Assembly: GCF_013618865.1 (NCBI RefSeq) | Contig: NZ_JABSOE010000013.1 | Location: 1-64,000, forward strand | Source of the DNA: Phocaeicola faecicola | Lineage (GTDB): Bacteria > Bacteroidota > Bacteroidia > Bacteroidales > Bacteroidaceae | Direction: 5' to 3' | Length of the DNA stretch: 64,000 bases | Shown here: piece after piece, positions 54,687 to 63,652 of the stretch | How positions within the stretch are numbered: the stretch's first letter is position 1 | Layout of the letters: the number at the start of each line of letters is the position of its first letter | Translations under genes and position numbers: made by a program | The notes under the pieces: generated by a model | Databases searched by the model: none | What the model was told of the DNA's origin: nothing | What the model saw: the letters and a program-made list of their open reading frames with translations, nothing else

Positions 54687-56027
54687 TTATATAGGCTTTT
54701 TCCCCCATAGGCCTAAACTTTTCCAAAACACGCCAAACGGACATAATGCCATAGATGATGTTGTGTTATAAATCTTTTGTTGTTCAGGACAAATCTTAGT
54801 ATTAAGTATTTCTTTATCGATTATCTTTGAACGAACACAATCTTTGTACATTTGACATTTATAATTTGGGATATTTAAAGCCGAGAATACCTCTTTATAT
54901 GCTTCAAAATACCATAAGCATAGATTCGTTACTTGATGAAACTTCAAAGCTCGTGCAGGCGGTTGTATTATCGCTTCTGATATATCATTCTTGACTGTAG
55001 GATGACCTAACATATCCATAATAACCCTTGCCATACGAGATAGTTCAGTCTTTTTGTATTGCATAAAAGAACGCATAATTTGAGAGTCTTGTCTTAAGAA
55101 TCTTATTCGCTCAAATTCAACCTTTAACCAATCTTTATTGCCATCAAACATTGGAAGTCTAAATATTTGGTCTAATTCATCAAGAATTTCTTTGTGTATT
55201 TCCATTAGAGTGTATTTGCCGCCATTTATAATTTTATCAAAAATAGCAAGTAGTTTTTCATTTGTTGGAGCCTTGACAAAACTATTGTCTTTTAAGTCTT
55301 TAATCAAAAGAAAAAATACATAGCCAGGATTAAATGATTTTGATAAACATAAATCCATTATCCAAAATAACCATTCTTTAGAAAGGGATGCGATCTCAGG
55401 ATAAATAAATTCTGCGAGTTTTTCTGCCAAATAGTATGGATATTCTGTTGTCTTTGAAGGTAAAAGCTGCTTATTTTTTAGATATTCACGTTCAGCTAAA
55501 GATGCCATATTTTCACAAATAATCTCTCCTCCAAAACAAACAGTATTAGTGGTGCCATTTTGATCTTCAATGGTTATTTGTAAGGTTTTAATTGTTTCAT
55601 TATTGCTGGGTTTTAGGTTACTAACTTCTTTTATTTGTTTTATTGTTATTGAATGTTTGTCAAAATGTTGAGACAAACTATTAACTCCATCTCCTCTATA
55701 TAATTGAAACATATCATAGTTACGTTTAACATAACTATAAGAATGGGAGTCAGATGGTGCATGTGCTGGTATTTTGATTTTTTTATATCGCTTTTTTACA
55801 GCATACGATGCTTGGGCTTTCGTATAAAGTAAAATATTAGAAAATTTCATTAGACCATATATTGTGGAAATATCTTGCAGAAAATGTATATATTCATGAA
55901 GATAAAGTGCGAATTGATGATCATTGAGTCCATTCTTAAAGTTTGTAAGGTCGATAGGAAGGTCTAAAACAATACAAAAAGCAGATGTGCTGTATTTATT
56001 ATGTCCTAAGTAATTATATAATTCCAT
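54687..56027 (-). CDS. Unknown protein with an HExxH metalloprotease-like motif
   Basis: This 446-residue protein has an HEYIH motif at residues 44-48 (LYLHEYIHFLQD), the zinc-binding signature of gluzincin and metzincin peptidases, placed unusually close to the N terminus. A third ligand cannot be named with confidence. No signal peptide or membrane segment is seen, so it is probably cytoplasmic. The gene is AT-rich compared with the PRTRC genes to its right and stands alone, which suggests later acquisition. The family is unknown to me. Confidence 0.6.
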   Translation of the reverse strand: MELYNYLGHNKYSTSAFCIVLDLPIDLTNFKNGLNDHQFALYLHEYIHFLQDISTIYGLMKFSNILLYTKAQASYAVKKRYKKIKIPAHAPSDSHSYSYVKRNYDMFQLYRGDGVNSLSQHFDKHSITIKQIKEVSNLKPSNNETIKTLQITIEDQNGTTNTVCFGGEIICENMASLAEREYLKNKQLLPSKTTEYPYYLAEKLAEFIYPEIASLSKEWLFWIMDLCLSKSFNPGYVFFLLIKDLKDNSFVKAPTNEKLLAIFDKIINGGKYTLMEIHKEILDELDQIFRLPMFDGNKDWLKVEFERIRFLRQDSQIMRSFMQYKKTELSRMARVIMDMLGHPTVKNDISEAIIQPPARALKFHQVTNLCLWYFEAYKEVFSALNIPNYKCQMYKDCVRSKIIDKEILNTKICPEQQKIYNTTSSMALCPFGVFWKSLGLWGKKPI

Positions 56028-56196
56028 ATTTAATTTTAGTTTTTTACAAAGTTATAAATTATAGCTATTAGTTATGGACTCGGTTGTCTTAAAAGCAGGA
56101 AAGATTTTAAAATAAGATACATTGTAATGGGGAGGTATTATAGAGTTACAAGAGTGTTAGATGAAAATTTAGAGAAATCAAGTAATATGTAAATTT

Positions 56197-56240
56197 ACTG
56201 TAAACAGTTTACAGTGTTTACACTTGAAGGCTTTACACTT
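56197..56240. promoter_or_regulatory. Palindrome and repeated TTTACA motifs upstream of a helix-turn-helix gene
   Basis: ACTGTAAA (56197-56204) and TTTACAGT (56208-56215) form a perfect inverted repeat with a 3-base spacer. TTTACACTT is repeated at 56217-56225 and 56232-56240. This may be an operator for the next gene or an iteron-like site. The rest of the gap 56028-56347 shows no gene. Confidence 0.5.
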
Positions 56241-56413
56241 CATACTCGTAATACAAGTATTCTTGTTTGATATTAAGTTGATATATAGGTGTTTATGTTT
56301 ATTTGCCTTGAAAATGTAATGTTACGGCACTGTTTTTTCACTGTAATATGCATATACTCTTCATGTGCGCACAAAAAGAGGGTATGGAGTATTCACTTAA
56401 ACATGGAAAGATT

Positions 56414-56710
56414 ATGTCGTATATAGATAATGAAATACTTGAAAGGCTGATTGCCACGATGGTGGAAGGCTTTGCCCGTATCGAAAAGAAACTGGATCAC
56501 ATGAATCATTTGAAGGAGTGTCTGAACGGAGACAAGTTGCTGGACAATGTGGACCTGGCAGAGTTGCTCGGTGTTTCGCAGCGCACGCTTGCCCGTTACC
56601 GTGAAAAGGGAATCATTCGCTATTACTGTATGGATGATAATGGGAAGAATTTCTATCTGGCTTCTGAGATTCAGGAATTCCTTAAACAGCGGGGGAAAAT
56701 AAAAACTTGA
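56414..56710 (+). CDS. Helix-turn-helix protein
   Basis: 98 residues from the ATG at 56414 (MSYIDNEILERL). ATGs at 56348 and 56384 are also possible. It has a coiled N terminus and a winged helix at about 45-92 (LLDNVDLAELLGVSQRTLARY, NFYLASEIQEFL). It is related to the excisionase-like pairs above but stands alone. The palindrome upstream may be its binding site. Confidence 0.7.
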   Translation: MSYIDNEILERLIATMVEGFARIEKKLDHMNHLKECLNGDKLLDNVDLAELLGVSQRTLARYREKGIIRYYCMDDNGKNFYLASEIQEFLKQRGKIKT

Positions 56711-56862
56711 TGTGGGAATTGTTTTCTGACAGAGATGTACGGCATACATGAATTGATTTGCCGGTGTGCAGGATAATGTCAATGGCTGTAGCCGTCATTT
56801 CTTATGACACGGCACTTTCCGTATCTGCTATAGTAAAACGGGAAGCGCCGTGTCGTTTGTGG

Positions 56863-57654
56863 TCATACCGGTATTGGAGTGAGCCGCAGGGTTTCCATGT
56901 TCAGGTAAACTCCCCGGTAAGGGGTGCATCCTTCATGTATCATCTTCCACAGGATTTCACATCCGGCCTGTGCCAGCATGGAATTGATAAAGAGGTCCTG
57001 TTTTTTCAATGCCGCAGCCAGGGAACAGCTCGGGCCGGAATCGGTGTCGCGGAGCATGGAATAACTGACCTCTTCGGTAACGGTGTTCATGCTTGGTATG
57101 GCAAGATATTCCTTTGAGGCAGGTTGTCTGATTTTATTGCGTATGGTACCGATCAGTACCTGGCCGGTAAACTGCGTGTTGCCGAAGTCCATCCAGTAAA
57201 TAGGCGTTTTTTCGTCGTCGTTTCTTGTGTCCCGGTGTTTTTTCAGGAAACGCCAAAGGTCAAGCCGCGAGCGGACGTTGTCCGTGCAGGTGATGATGAT
57301 GTTGGCCAATCGTTTGTTCTCGGAATCCCCCGTCGTGAGGATGGGGTAACGGCGGCTTTCCGACATCCACGAGTTCCCGAAGAAGCGGTTGATGCGTGAG
57401 ACCAGTGTGTCTGCCTTGTTCAGTCCTATTTCAGATTCGCTGAAAAGCAGTCTTCCGATGTTGGCTTCGGATACGGTATCAGGGTCAAATACGGTAACGT
57501 ATAGTCCCGGATGACCGAGAGCGCGTAAGGCGGCATCCATACGTGCGAGATTGGTCACTACCTGCGATCCGGTTCCTCCGGCTCCGATGACGAATATGCT
57601 TACCGGATGGTAGGGGGCAAGCAGGTAAGAGTCTGTATAATGAATCTTTTTCAT
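56863..57654 (-). CDS. PRTRC system ThiF family protein
   Basis: This 263-residue E1-like protein has the nucleotide-binding loop VIGAGGTGSQV at about 21-31, FDPDTVSEANIGRLLF at about 56-71 and ITCTDN at about 120. It is the ThiF-related member of the PRTRC cassette (ParB-related, ThiF-related cassette), found on plasmids and conjugative elements. Its biochemical role is not known. It overlaps the PRTRC B gene by 4 bases and is the last gene of the leftward cassette in this window. Confidence 0.87.
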   Translation of the reverse strand: MKKIHYTDSYLLAPYHPVSIFVIGAGGTGSQVVTNLARMDAALRALGHPGLYVTVFDPDTVSEANIGRLLFSESEIGLNKADTLVSRINRFFGNSWMSESRRYPILTTGDSENKRLANIIITCTDNVRSRLDLWRFLKKHRDTRNDDEKTPIYWMDFGNTQFTGQVLIGTIRNKIRQPASKEYLAIPSMNTVTEEVSYSMLRDTDSGPSCSLAAALKKQDLFINSMLAQAGCEILWKMIHEGCTPYRGVYLNMETLRLTPIPV

Positions 57655-58355
57655 GTGAGCAGATCTTTTAATTGTTTGTTATGTGGTTTGAGTTCTTCGT
57701 AGTCGAAGGGCTGGTTTCTTGCCTTTTCCGTGACGATGACAAGATTGCTCTTCGTAGGGTTTGTCCCTCCTCCCAAATGGGAAAACTCGCTCATCCAGAA
57801 AAGTTTTTCCCAGTATTCCAGCCACTCGTCAAAAGTGGGATTCTGTGGAACAGGCAGAGAGGAGTTTCCCAGACATACACTGCTTCCGGTCACGTTGAAA
57901 TACGGGGCAAGATAGAGGGTGTCCGTTTCGTGTGGCTTTTCCCCCTTGAAGGCATAGATGTTCATCTTGTTCCTTTCCACCGCATAGATGATTCCCGGTT
58001 GGTTGAATTCTCCGTTTGCAATGTTCAGGCTTTCACGGAAGAACATTCTTCTTCTTCCCGGAGGATTGTACCATACATATTTTTCATGCCCTTTCCGGGA
58101 ATTGGCCCAAAGCAGGTTCGGAGGAATTTTCCCATAAGGAATGCTGGTCATATTCATAGCATAGTTTTCCACAAGTATGTTCATAAACTCACAGGAAACA
58201 GGAATGGCGGCTTTCAGTTTTCCCTTTCTGTCGATTGGATGAAGCTCCAGATAATATTCCTGCCTGTGGTTGTAAGTGTTGCTATCCTGCCTGTAAGCTA
58301 TCAATGCCGCCTTGGGCACCAGCATATGTTGTAGTTCTCTTGTTAATTCATTCAT
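57651..58355 (-). CDS. PRTRC system protein B
   Basis: This 234-residue protein matches PRTRC B in length, position before ThiF and conserved blocks such as YVWYNPPGRRRMFF (about 92-105) and GIIYAVER. No catalytic motif is recognised. It is coupled to the ThiF gene and follows the PRTRC F-like gene by 16 bases. Confidence 0.82.
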   Translation of the reverse strand: MNELTRELQHMLVPKAALIAYRQDSNTYNHRQEYYLELHPIDRKGKLKAAIPVSCEFMNILVENYAMNMTSIPYGKIPPNLLWANSRKGHEKYVWYNPPGRRRMFFRESLNIANGEFNQPGIIYAVERNKMNIYAFKGEKPHETDTLYLAPYFNVTGSSVCLGNSSLPVPQNPTFDEWLEYWEKLFWMSEFSHLGGGTNPTKSNLVIVTEKARNQPFDYEELKPHNKQLKDLLT

Positions 58356-58371
58356 AGCCTATTCCTTTCTT

Positions 58372-59310
58372 TTAAAGTTCATGTGTGATGTGGTAGACAA
58401 ACCGGGAAAACCAGTCGGCAAACTGTTCCGGAAAGTCATCCGCCTTAAAAATCCGGTCCGTTTCCGGGGTCAGGAAAAGCGTGGTGACCGGGGTAAAGTT
58501 GTAAGACTCCTGCATATCCGCATTGAAAACGCTTCTTATTTCTTCCGATACTTCATCATTTAGCGAATATACCAGTGTGATCTGCGCATCCAGCGTGGCG
58601 GGCAGGAAATCCGGCTCCTTCTCATTGATCCAGTCATATTGGTAATCCATGATACCGGGTACTTCCTTGCCCATAAGTGTCATTCCTTCTTTTAAGAGTT
58701 CAACGAACTTCTCTTCACTTTTCTTTTTCGGCTTGTACGCATACAGCTGTTTCTCCATATCCATACAGAATGATTTGCCGTACATCCGCTTGAAGAGCCT
58801 GGCAATTTTCCCTTTATCATAGGAGTTTACCAGATTCTTGATCCTTTTCTTCTCTTTCGGAGAGAATTCTTGGGAATCCTCGTCAAGATTCAGTAAAAGA
58901 TAGTCACCGGACATATCATAATAATATGTGTCGGTTATATCCCCGATCCCGTGATGCCGGGCGAATCTGCGTATGAACTCCAATGTGATGCGTTTGAGCT
59001 GGCGGTTGAGCTTCTCCGTGAAATCCAAAGGCAGCCAAAGCAGTTCGTAGTCCGGCCATTTATGGAAATGGTAGAGGCAGAATGTGAGCCTGCCGTCCCT
59101 GAATTCAAGATTGACGTTTTCCGGCAACAGATTTTCCATGACCTCGTACAGTCGTATGATGTCGATTCTCGGATAGGAAGACCTTTTCTTTTTGGGGTAT
59201 GGAAGGTTCAGTCCCAGCAGATTTACATAATTCACGGCTGAGCGGTAGAGATAGTCGAAATTTTTCCGTGTACTCAGGTTTATGGATGTTTCCGTTTCCG
59301 GGTCTTCCAT
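58372..59310 (-). CDS. Probable PRTRC system protein F
   Basis: The open frame extends to 59490, but the first 60 residues are not protein-like and overlap a better small gene in another frame. I therefore take the ATG at 59310 (MEDPETETSINLS), giving about 312 residues. No motif is recognised. The identity comes from its place between PRTRC C and B. The start is the weakest part of this call. Confidence 0.6.
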   Translation of the reverse strand: MEDPETETSINLSTRKNFDYLYRSAVNYVNLLGLNLPYPKKKRSSYPRIDIIRLYEVMENLLPENVNLEFRDGRLTFCLYHFHKWPDYELLWLPLDFTEKLNRQLKRITLEFIRRFARHHGIGDITDTYYYDMSGDYLLLNLDEDSQEFSPKEKKRIKNLVNSYDKGKIARLFKRMYGKSFCMDMEKQLYAYKPKKKSEEKFVELLKEGMTLMGKEVPGIMDYQYDWINEKEPDFLPATLDAQITLVYSLNDEVSEEIRSVFNADMQESYNFTPVTTLFLTPETDRIFKADDFPEQFADWFSRFVYHITHEL

Positions 59311-59345
59311 ATAGAAATCGGAAGAAACGGGGAGAAATCTCCCCG

Positions 59346-59534
59346 TCAGAAAATCATTACGCTTGAAGGTGTTGGAAGAAGCCGTTTTCTTCTTTGTGCT
59401 GTCCCTCGGCTGATGTCGGTGGATGATTCCACCTCGTTGATAATGTAACGGGCCAAATCCTGTATTTCCCGTTCCGATAGCTGTCTGCATGTCTTTTCTT
59501 TTTTTAGCGTTTGTTTCTTATTCAGTGTCTTCAT
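59346..59534 (-). CDS. Small protein between PRTRC C and F
   Basis: This is a 62-residue basic protein with a helix SEREIQDLARYIINEVESS at about 20-38. Its ATG overlaps the stop of PRTRC C by 4 bases, which supports translation. It ends 35 bases before the proposed start of the F-like gene. No family is recognised. Confidence 0.5.
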   Translation of the reverse strand: MKTLNKKQTLKKEKTCRQLSEREIQDLARYIINEVESSTDISRGTAQRRKRLLPTPSSVMIF

Positions 59535-59752
59535 CCTTTGGTTCCGATTGTCGTTTTGAACTCATATACCGCACAATCGTCTTCAATGACCGGCCCGTGC
59601 GGTGTGGCGGTTGTCAGTTCCGGATAAGTCAAGGAATAGAAATCCATGACTTCGGAGGGAGCCATATTCGGATTCGGATCGTCCAGAAGGAGTGTTTCGC
59701 TTCCTTTTTTCAGTTTGAATACTCTTTTGAGTCCTTTGATTTCAAGTGCCAT
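59531..59752 (-). CDS. PRTRC system protein C
   Basis: This 73-residue protein begins MALEIKGLKRVFKL and contains LDDPNPNMAPSEVMDFYS (about 23-40), the conserved PRTRC C signature. Length and position are typical. Function unknown. Confidence 0.85.
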   Translation of the reverse strand: MALEIKGLKRVFKLKKGSETLLLDDPNPNMAPSEVMDFYSLTYPELTTATPHGPVIEDDCAVYEFKTTIGTKG

Positions 59753-59860
59753 AGTTGTATGATTTTAAAATGTTCTGTAAATTTGTTTTATGATTCTCTT
59801 TCTTGAGCTTGCTCCTGGTTGAGAACATAGCCGGGCAGCACAGGTTTTACGTACATCCGA

Positions 59861-61039
59861 TTAACAATATACAAGTTCCTGTTGCGCCTCGTCCTTTACT
59901 CTGTTTTCTTCCGGAAAATCAATGTATTCGGCATACGGGTTTTCTTTCAACAGTTCCCTGTCTGTTTCGTCGTCCTTGTCAAAACTGTATGTTTCCGGTG
60001 TTTCCTGGGACTGAGTGCGGTATTCACGGTTGCCTGTGGAAGCGTTCTGTACCGGAAGCGGCGGCTGTACCGGCTGCTGGTAATGGTAAGGCTGACCGTT
60101 TACGGGCTGCATCTGTGGCGGATATACGGGATGTTGTCCGGGATATTGTGCGGGTTGTACGTATCCCGGCTGCATGGGCGGGTATCCTCCAGGAAAACCT
60201 CCTGTTTCCGGTGGAACGGGTTGAGATGCAGGTGCCTCTGTCCTGGCTGCCGGCTGTCCCGTATATTGTGCGGGTTGTACATATCCCGGCTGCATAGGCG
60301 GGTATCCTCCGGGTACACTCCCTGTTTCCTGTATAACGGGTTGAGGCACCGGTACAGGTTCTGTATCGGTATATTGGGGTACGGCAGCAGGATGCTGGTG
60401 GAACATCTGCATTTGTCCGTCCTGTGTCATGGAGGCTGTCCCTATGCCGTTTCCTGTTGGTGCTGCCGGATGTGCAGGTTGCGGTTGTGCTGCCGGTTGA
60501 GGCTGCGGTTGGGTTTCCGGCAGTGCGGCGAACAGGCTTCCGGCATCGGCTTGCTTCTGTATTTCCTGCATGCGGATGTCGATTTCGTTCTGCTTGTCGG
60601 CCGGAGCCAGTACCCGTGCCTGTTTTAACCAGGTAAGAGCTTCGGAGTGCCTGTGTGCTGTATGGGCTTCATCGGCCTTTTTCAGAAGTTTTTCCATTTT
60701 TTCCCGTTTTTCCCTTGCTTCCTTCGTTTCCTTTTCAACCGCCGTTTTTTCCGTCTTGCCCTTTGCGGAAACCTTTTCCGTCTGTTTTTCGAAAGTTTCA
60801 AGGTTGGTCAGCATACCCAGTGCCCGGCTGACAGGTGCCGTGATGGTTTTCAGGAATTCTGCATCCAACTCCTCCGGAGTGCCATTGAGGATAAGCGGAA
60901 CAAGGTTCTTGCCGGATTCGTCTTTTACTCCCATGTGCCGTGGCATGACTGCCACACAAAGGGTATTGTTCACTCGTCTGATGTTGATGCTCAGGTCCGT
61001 ACCTGCGGACAGCATCGGATAAATAGTTTGAAAAAACAT
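59861..61039 (-). CDS. PRTRC system protein E with proline/glutamine-rich tail
   Basis: The N-terminal 90 residues (MFFQTIYPMLSAGTDLSIN, RRVNNTLCVAVMPR) are the conserved PRTRC E domain. A lysine/glutamate-rich linker follows (about 95-175). A long low-complexity tail rich in P, Q, G and Y (about 185-345) contains two copies of a GGYPPMQPGYVQPAQY unit. The last 40 residues are acidic. The tail is probably disordered and may bind partners. At 392 residues the protein is longer than many relatives because of this tail. Confidence 0.83.
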   Translation of the reverse strand: MFFQTIYPMLSAGTDLSINIRRVNNTLCVAVMPRHMGVKDESGKNLVPLILNGTPEELDAEFLKTITAPVSRALGMLTNLETFEKQTEKVSAKGKTEKTAVEKETKEAREKREKMEKLLKKADEAHTAHRHSEALTWLKQARVLAPADKQNEIDIRMQEIQKQADAGSLFAALPETQPQPQPAAQPQPAHPAAPTGNGIGTASMTQDGQMQMFHQHPAAVPQYTDTEPVPVPQPVIQETGSVPGGYPPMQPGYVQPAQYTGQPAARTEAPASQPVPPETGGFPGGYPPMQPGYVQPAQYPGQHPVYPPQMQPVNGQPYHYQQPVQPPLPVQNASTGNREYRTQSQETPETYSFDKDDETDRELLKENPYAEYIDFPEENRVKDEAQQELVYC

Positions 61040-61060
61040 AGAATTGTGTATTTAATTGGG

Positions 61061-61270
61061 TTAAACAATGTTTTCGTTCAGGTAAAGTCTTAATATCTCA
61101 GTCCTTTCAGGATGTGAGGCGATGTCTTTCAGCGGTTCCAGATAGTAGCCGATCCGTTTCGGTTCGTCCACTGTGTTCGGAAAGCGTCTTTTAACTGGTC
61201 TTATACTATGGACTGGGGGCCACATGGCCGGCATTGCAGGTGAAGACGCATTGCAGATTCTTGTTTTCAT
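61061..61270 (-). CDS. Small conserved-looking protein of the PRTRC/topB region
   Basis: 69 residues from the ATG at 61270 (MKTRICNASSPAMPAMWPP). The frame extends upstream, but that part overlaps the membrane protein gene and is not protein-like. The composition is plausible for a real protein (RRFPNTVDEPKRIGYYLEPL). It lies between the membrane protein and PRTRC E and is probably co-transcribed. Function unknown. Confidence 0.5.
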   Translation of the reverse strand: MKTRICNASSPAMPAMWPPVHSIRPVKRRFPNTVDEPKRIGYYLEPLKDIASHPERTEILRLYLNENIV

Positions 61271-61293
61271 GTCTGTTCTGTGTTTTTGAAGGG

Positions 61294-61506
61294 TTATACA
61301 AGTATTGTCAGAATGATGGCGGCAATCAACAGCTTGATTGTCAGCCTGATTGTGCTGAATAACCAGCTTACGATACTTCCTGCCATCAGCAGGAGCGTGA
61401 TGGTGCAGACCGGAACGATACCCTTGTTCCAAAGCAGGACAGCTCCTGTAATCAGGATTCCCGTCGCTGCCAGTGTGCCGATGTTTTTGATAGACTGAAT
61501 TTTCAT
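61294..61506 (-). CDS. Small membrane protein
   Basis: 70 residues from the ATG at 61506. There are two or three hydrophobic segments (about 10-24, 30-45 and 54-69). The open frame continues upstream to 61692, but the extra part is read from a repeat-rich intergenic stretch. It is preceded by the topB terminator and starts the PRTRC part of the region. Function unknown. Confidence 0.6.
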   Translation of the reverse strand: MKIQSIKNIGTLAATGILITGAVLLWNKGIVPVCTITLLLMAGSIVSWLFSTIRLTIKLLIAAIILTILV

Positions 61507-61747
61507 ATTACTGTTTTTTTTATGATGAATAAATCCCATCGGGATGGTTTTTCCCGATTTTACAGGCCTCCTATTTTCGGATTGGCGATGTTTTGGTGGC
61601 AAGGCTTGGCGGAAAAAAATACCGGAGCGCAGCGAGGATGATTTTTTTCCAGCCAACCGGCCCGAAGGGCTGCCTTGCGCCAAACAGCGCAATCCGATAC
61701 CTTTGCCGTCAAAAACGGAAAAACATCGTCCGGACCTTCAACCCAAA

Positions 61748-61790
61748 AAGAGAAGGATGCAAACCTTTAATAGATCTGCATCCTTCTCTT
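61748..61790 (-). terminator. Terminator of topB
   Basis: A perfect 14-bp stem (61748-61761 and 61777-61790, core GAAGGATGCA) is followed on the minus strand by TTTTGGG. It lies 25 bases after the topB stop. The neighbouring stretch 61507-61747 is rich in imperfect inverted repeats (for example around 61600-61670) and holds no gene. Confidence 0.8.
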
Positions 61791-61814
61791 CTGTTGCCCG
61801 TAGTATCGTATTTG

Positions 61815-63581
61815 CTATCTGTCGGATCTGTAAATCCGGAAAATATCGTCCGTTATCTCTTTTGCCAGTTTCTTCGCCCCATCGAGGAATGCTTTTGGGG
61901 CGAGTTGTCCCCGCTCTATATGTGCCAGCATAGCTTCCCATCCGGAAGTGAGCGAGGCATTTGCGATTTTCATTCCACGGACAGTCTCATAGATGTACAG
62001 CCCCTTGCGTGTGGGGATGATGTAACGCCCCGAATAGCGGATGTACTTGCGGTCAATCAGCGTCTGGATAATGTTTGACCGTGTGGCGACGGTTCCCAAT
62101 CCGGCCGTGTCCATATAGTCGATCAGTTCCGCATCGGTGAACGGACTTACAGGCAGGGCTTTCTTGTGTACAAGATTGCAGGCTGCCACTGGAAACATTT
62201 CGCCCGCCTGCACTTCAAACCATGCCGAGGGCGTGTAACCTTCCGGCATTGCTGCGTTTTCGTGCTCGAAGATGGCGTGCCATCCCTTTTCAAGGATGCG
62301 ACCGGCCTGCATCCGGAATATTCCTGTTGCGCATACGGCATTTACAGTTGTGTATTCTATCCGGCACGGGGGCATGAACGTTTCCAGCATTCTGCCAATG
62401 ACAAGCATGAATACCTGCATTTCCGTATTGTCAAGTTTTTCGGGGCATACTCCCGTGATTATGATGGCGGGATGTTCCGTCAGGCGGTCGTCATCAATAA
62501 CGTGTTCCGGCAGTCGGGTGAGGTCGATACCCATTGATTTCACATAAGGGCGCAATTCCTTCCAGACCAAAGCCTTTTCCATGATAGCGGGCAGTGTATC
62601 GTACACATCGCGTGAGATGTGGCGTCCGGCAGTGCGCGGATAGGATATCAGCTTCTTTTCATAGAGACTTTGGGCGATGTCGTGCGTCTGTCCGGCCGTA
62701 AGGCCGTAGTAACGGTTGGCATCTTTCTGGAGTTCGGTCAGGTTGTACAAGGCAGGAGGCGGTATTTCCTTAGTCTGGCGGCTGACGGAGGTGACGCTTG
62801 CCTGTCCGGCATGTTTGCAGTCGTTGTAAAACTGCATGGCGGCTTCCCTGTCGTGGAACTCGTCGGTGCAACGCATCTTCAGCAAAGTGTCCCCTTTGCG
62901 TATCTGGATATAGACCGGCCAGGAGTCCATTCCGATATGGTTTTCACGTTCACGGTAACGGCTGCTGATGGCGGCGAGCACGGGAGTCTGTACCCGTCCC
63001 AGTGAGTTGTTGCCCAGTCCGGTAGCCTTGCATACGGCATAGCTTGCGTTCACTCCCAACAGCCAGTCAGCCTTGTTGCGGCTGTCGGAGGCGAGGAACA
63101 GGTTGTCGTACGTCCTCACAGGCCGCAGGTTTTCCATCCCCTTGCGTACCGCCTCGTCCGTCAGCGACGAGATCCAGAGGCGCAGCACCGGCTGCTTGCA
63201 GCCCAGATAGGAATAAATGTATCGGAATACCATTTCTCCCTCGCGTGAAGCGTCGGTGGCGGCAATGATGGTATCGCACTGCCCGAACACTTTCTCTATC
63301 GTCTTGAGCTGCATGACGGCATTGATATCGGGTATCCATCCGTCATCTGTGCGGACATGCTTCACCATCAGGCGGAATGTTTCCGGTACCAGGGGGAAAT
63401 CCTCCTTTTCCATTCTTTCCGTTCCGTAGTCCTTCGGCATGGCCAGCGAAAGCATGTTGCCGAACGTCCATGTCACCAGATAACCGTTTCCGGCCATGTA
63501 TCCTTTCTCAAATTTGTACGCGCCTACGATTCTTGCTATTTCTTTGCCTACATTCGGTTTGTCAGTCAATATTGCAATCAT
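61815..63581 (-). CDS. topB: Type IA DNA topoisomerase III
   Basis: The protein is about 588 residues from the ATG at 63581 (MIAILTDKPNVGKEIA), the usual start. 63608 is an alternative. The N-terminal TOPRIM domain includes a D-A-S-R-E-G-E motif near 105-112. The catalytic tyrosine lies in LISYPRTAGRHI (about 310). It relaxes or decatenates DNA by single-strand passage. Element-borne topB is standard in Bacteroides conjugative elements, where it probably helps to resolve transfer or replication intermediates. There is no C-terminal zinc ribbon. Confidence 0.93.
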   Translation of the reverse strand: MIAILTDKPNVGKEIARIVGAYKFEKGYMAGNGYLVTWTFGNMLSLAMPKDYGTERMEKEDFPLVPETFRLMVKHVRTDDGWIPDINAVMQLKTIEKVFGQCDTIIAATDASREGEMVFRYIYSYLGCKQPVLRLWISSLTDEAVRKGMENLRPVRTYDNLFLASDSRNKADWLLGVNASYAVCKATGLGNNSLGRVQTPVLAAISSRYRERENHIGMDSWPVYIQIRKGDTLLKMRCTDEFHDREAAMQFYNDCKHAGQASVTSVSRQTKEIPPPALYNLTELQKDANRYYGLTAGQTHDIAQSLYEKKLISYPRTAGRHISRDVYDTLPAIMEKALVWKELRPYVKSMGIDLTRLPEHVIDDDRLTEHPAIIITGVCPEKLDNTEMQVFMLVIGRMLETFMPPCRIEYTTVNAVCATGIFRMQAGRILEKGWHAIFEHENAAMPEGYTPSAWFEVQAGEMFPVAACNLVHKKALPVSPFTDAELIDYMDTAGLGTVATRSNIIQTLIDRKYIRYSGRYIIPTRKGLYIYETVRGMKIANASLTSGWEAMLAHIERGQLAPKAFLDGAKKLAKEITDDIFRIYRSDR

Positions 63582-63652
63582 GATGTTTCTGTTTTTGGGT
63601 TTCTCCATACGGACAAGCCATACGGAGAAACCGGTGATACTGATTTTTCTGT

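Noticed and set aside
58372-59490. PRTRC F starting at 59490
   Set aside because: The first 60 residues overlap a better-supported small gene and look like an out-of-frame reading.
61507-61747. Coding frames in the GC-rich stretch after topB
   Set aside because: Several long frames exist on both strands, but they arise from inverted repeats and differ from the clear membrane protein start at 61506.
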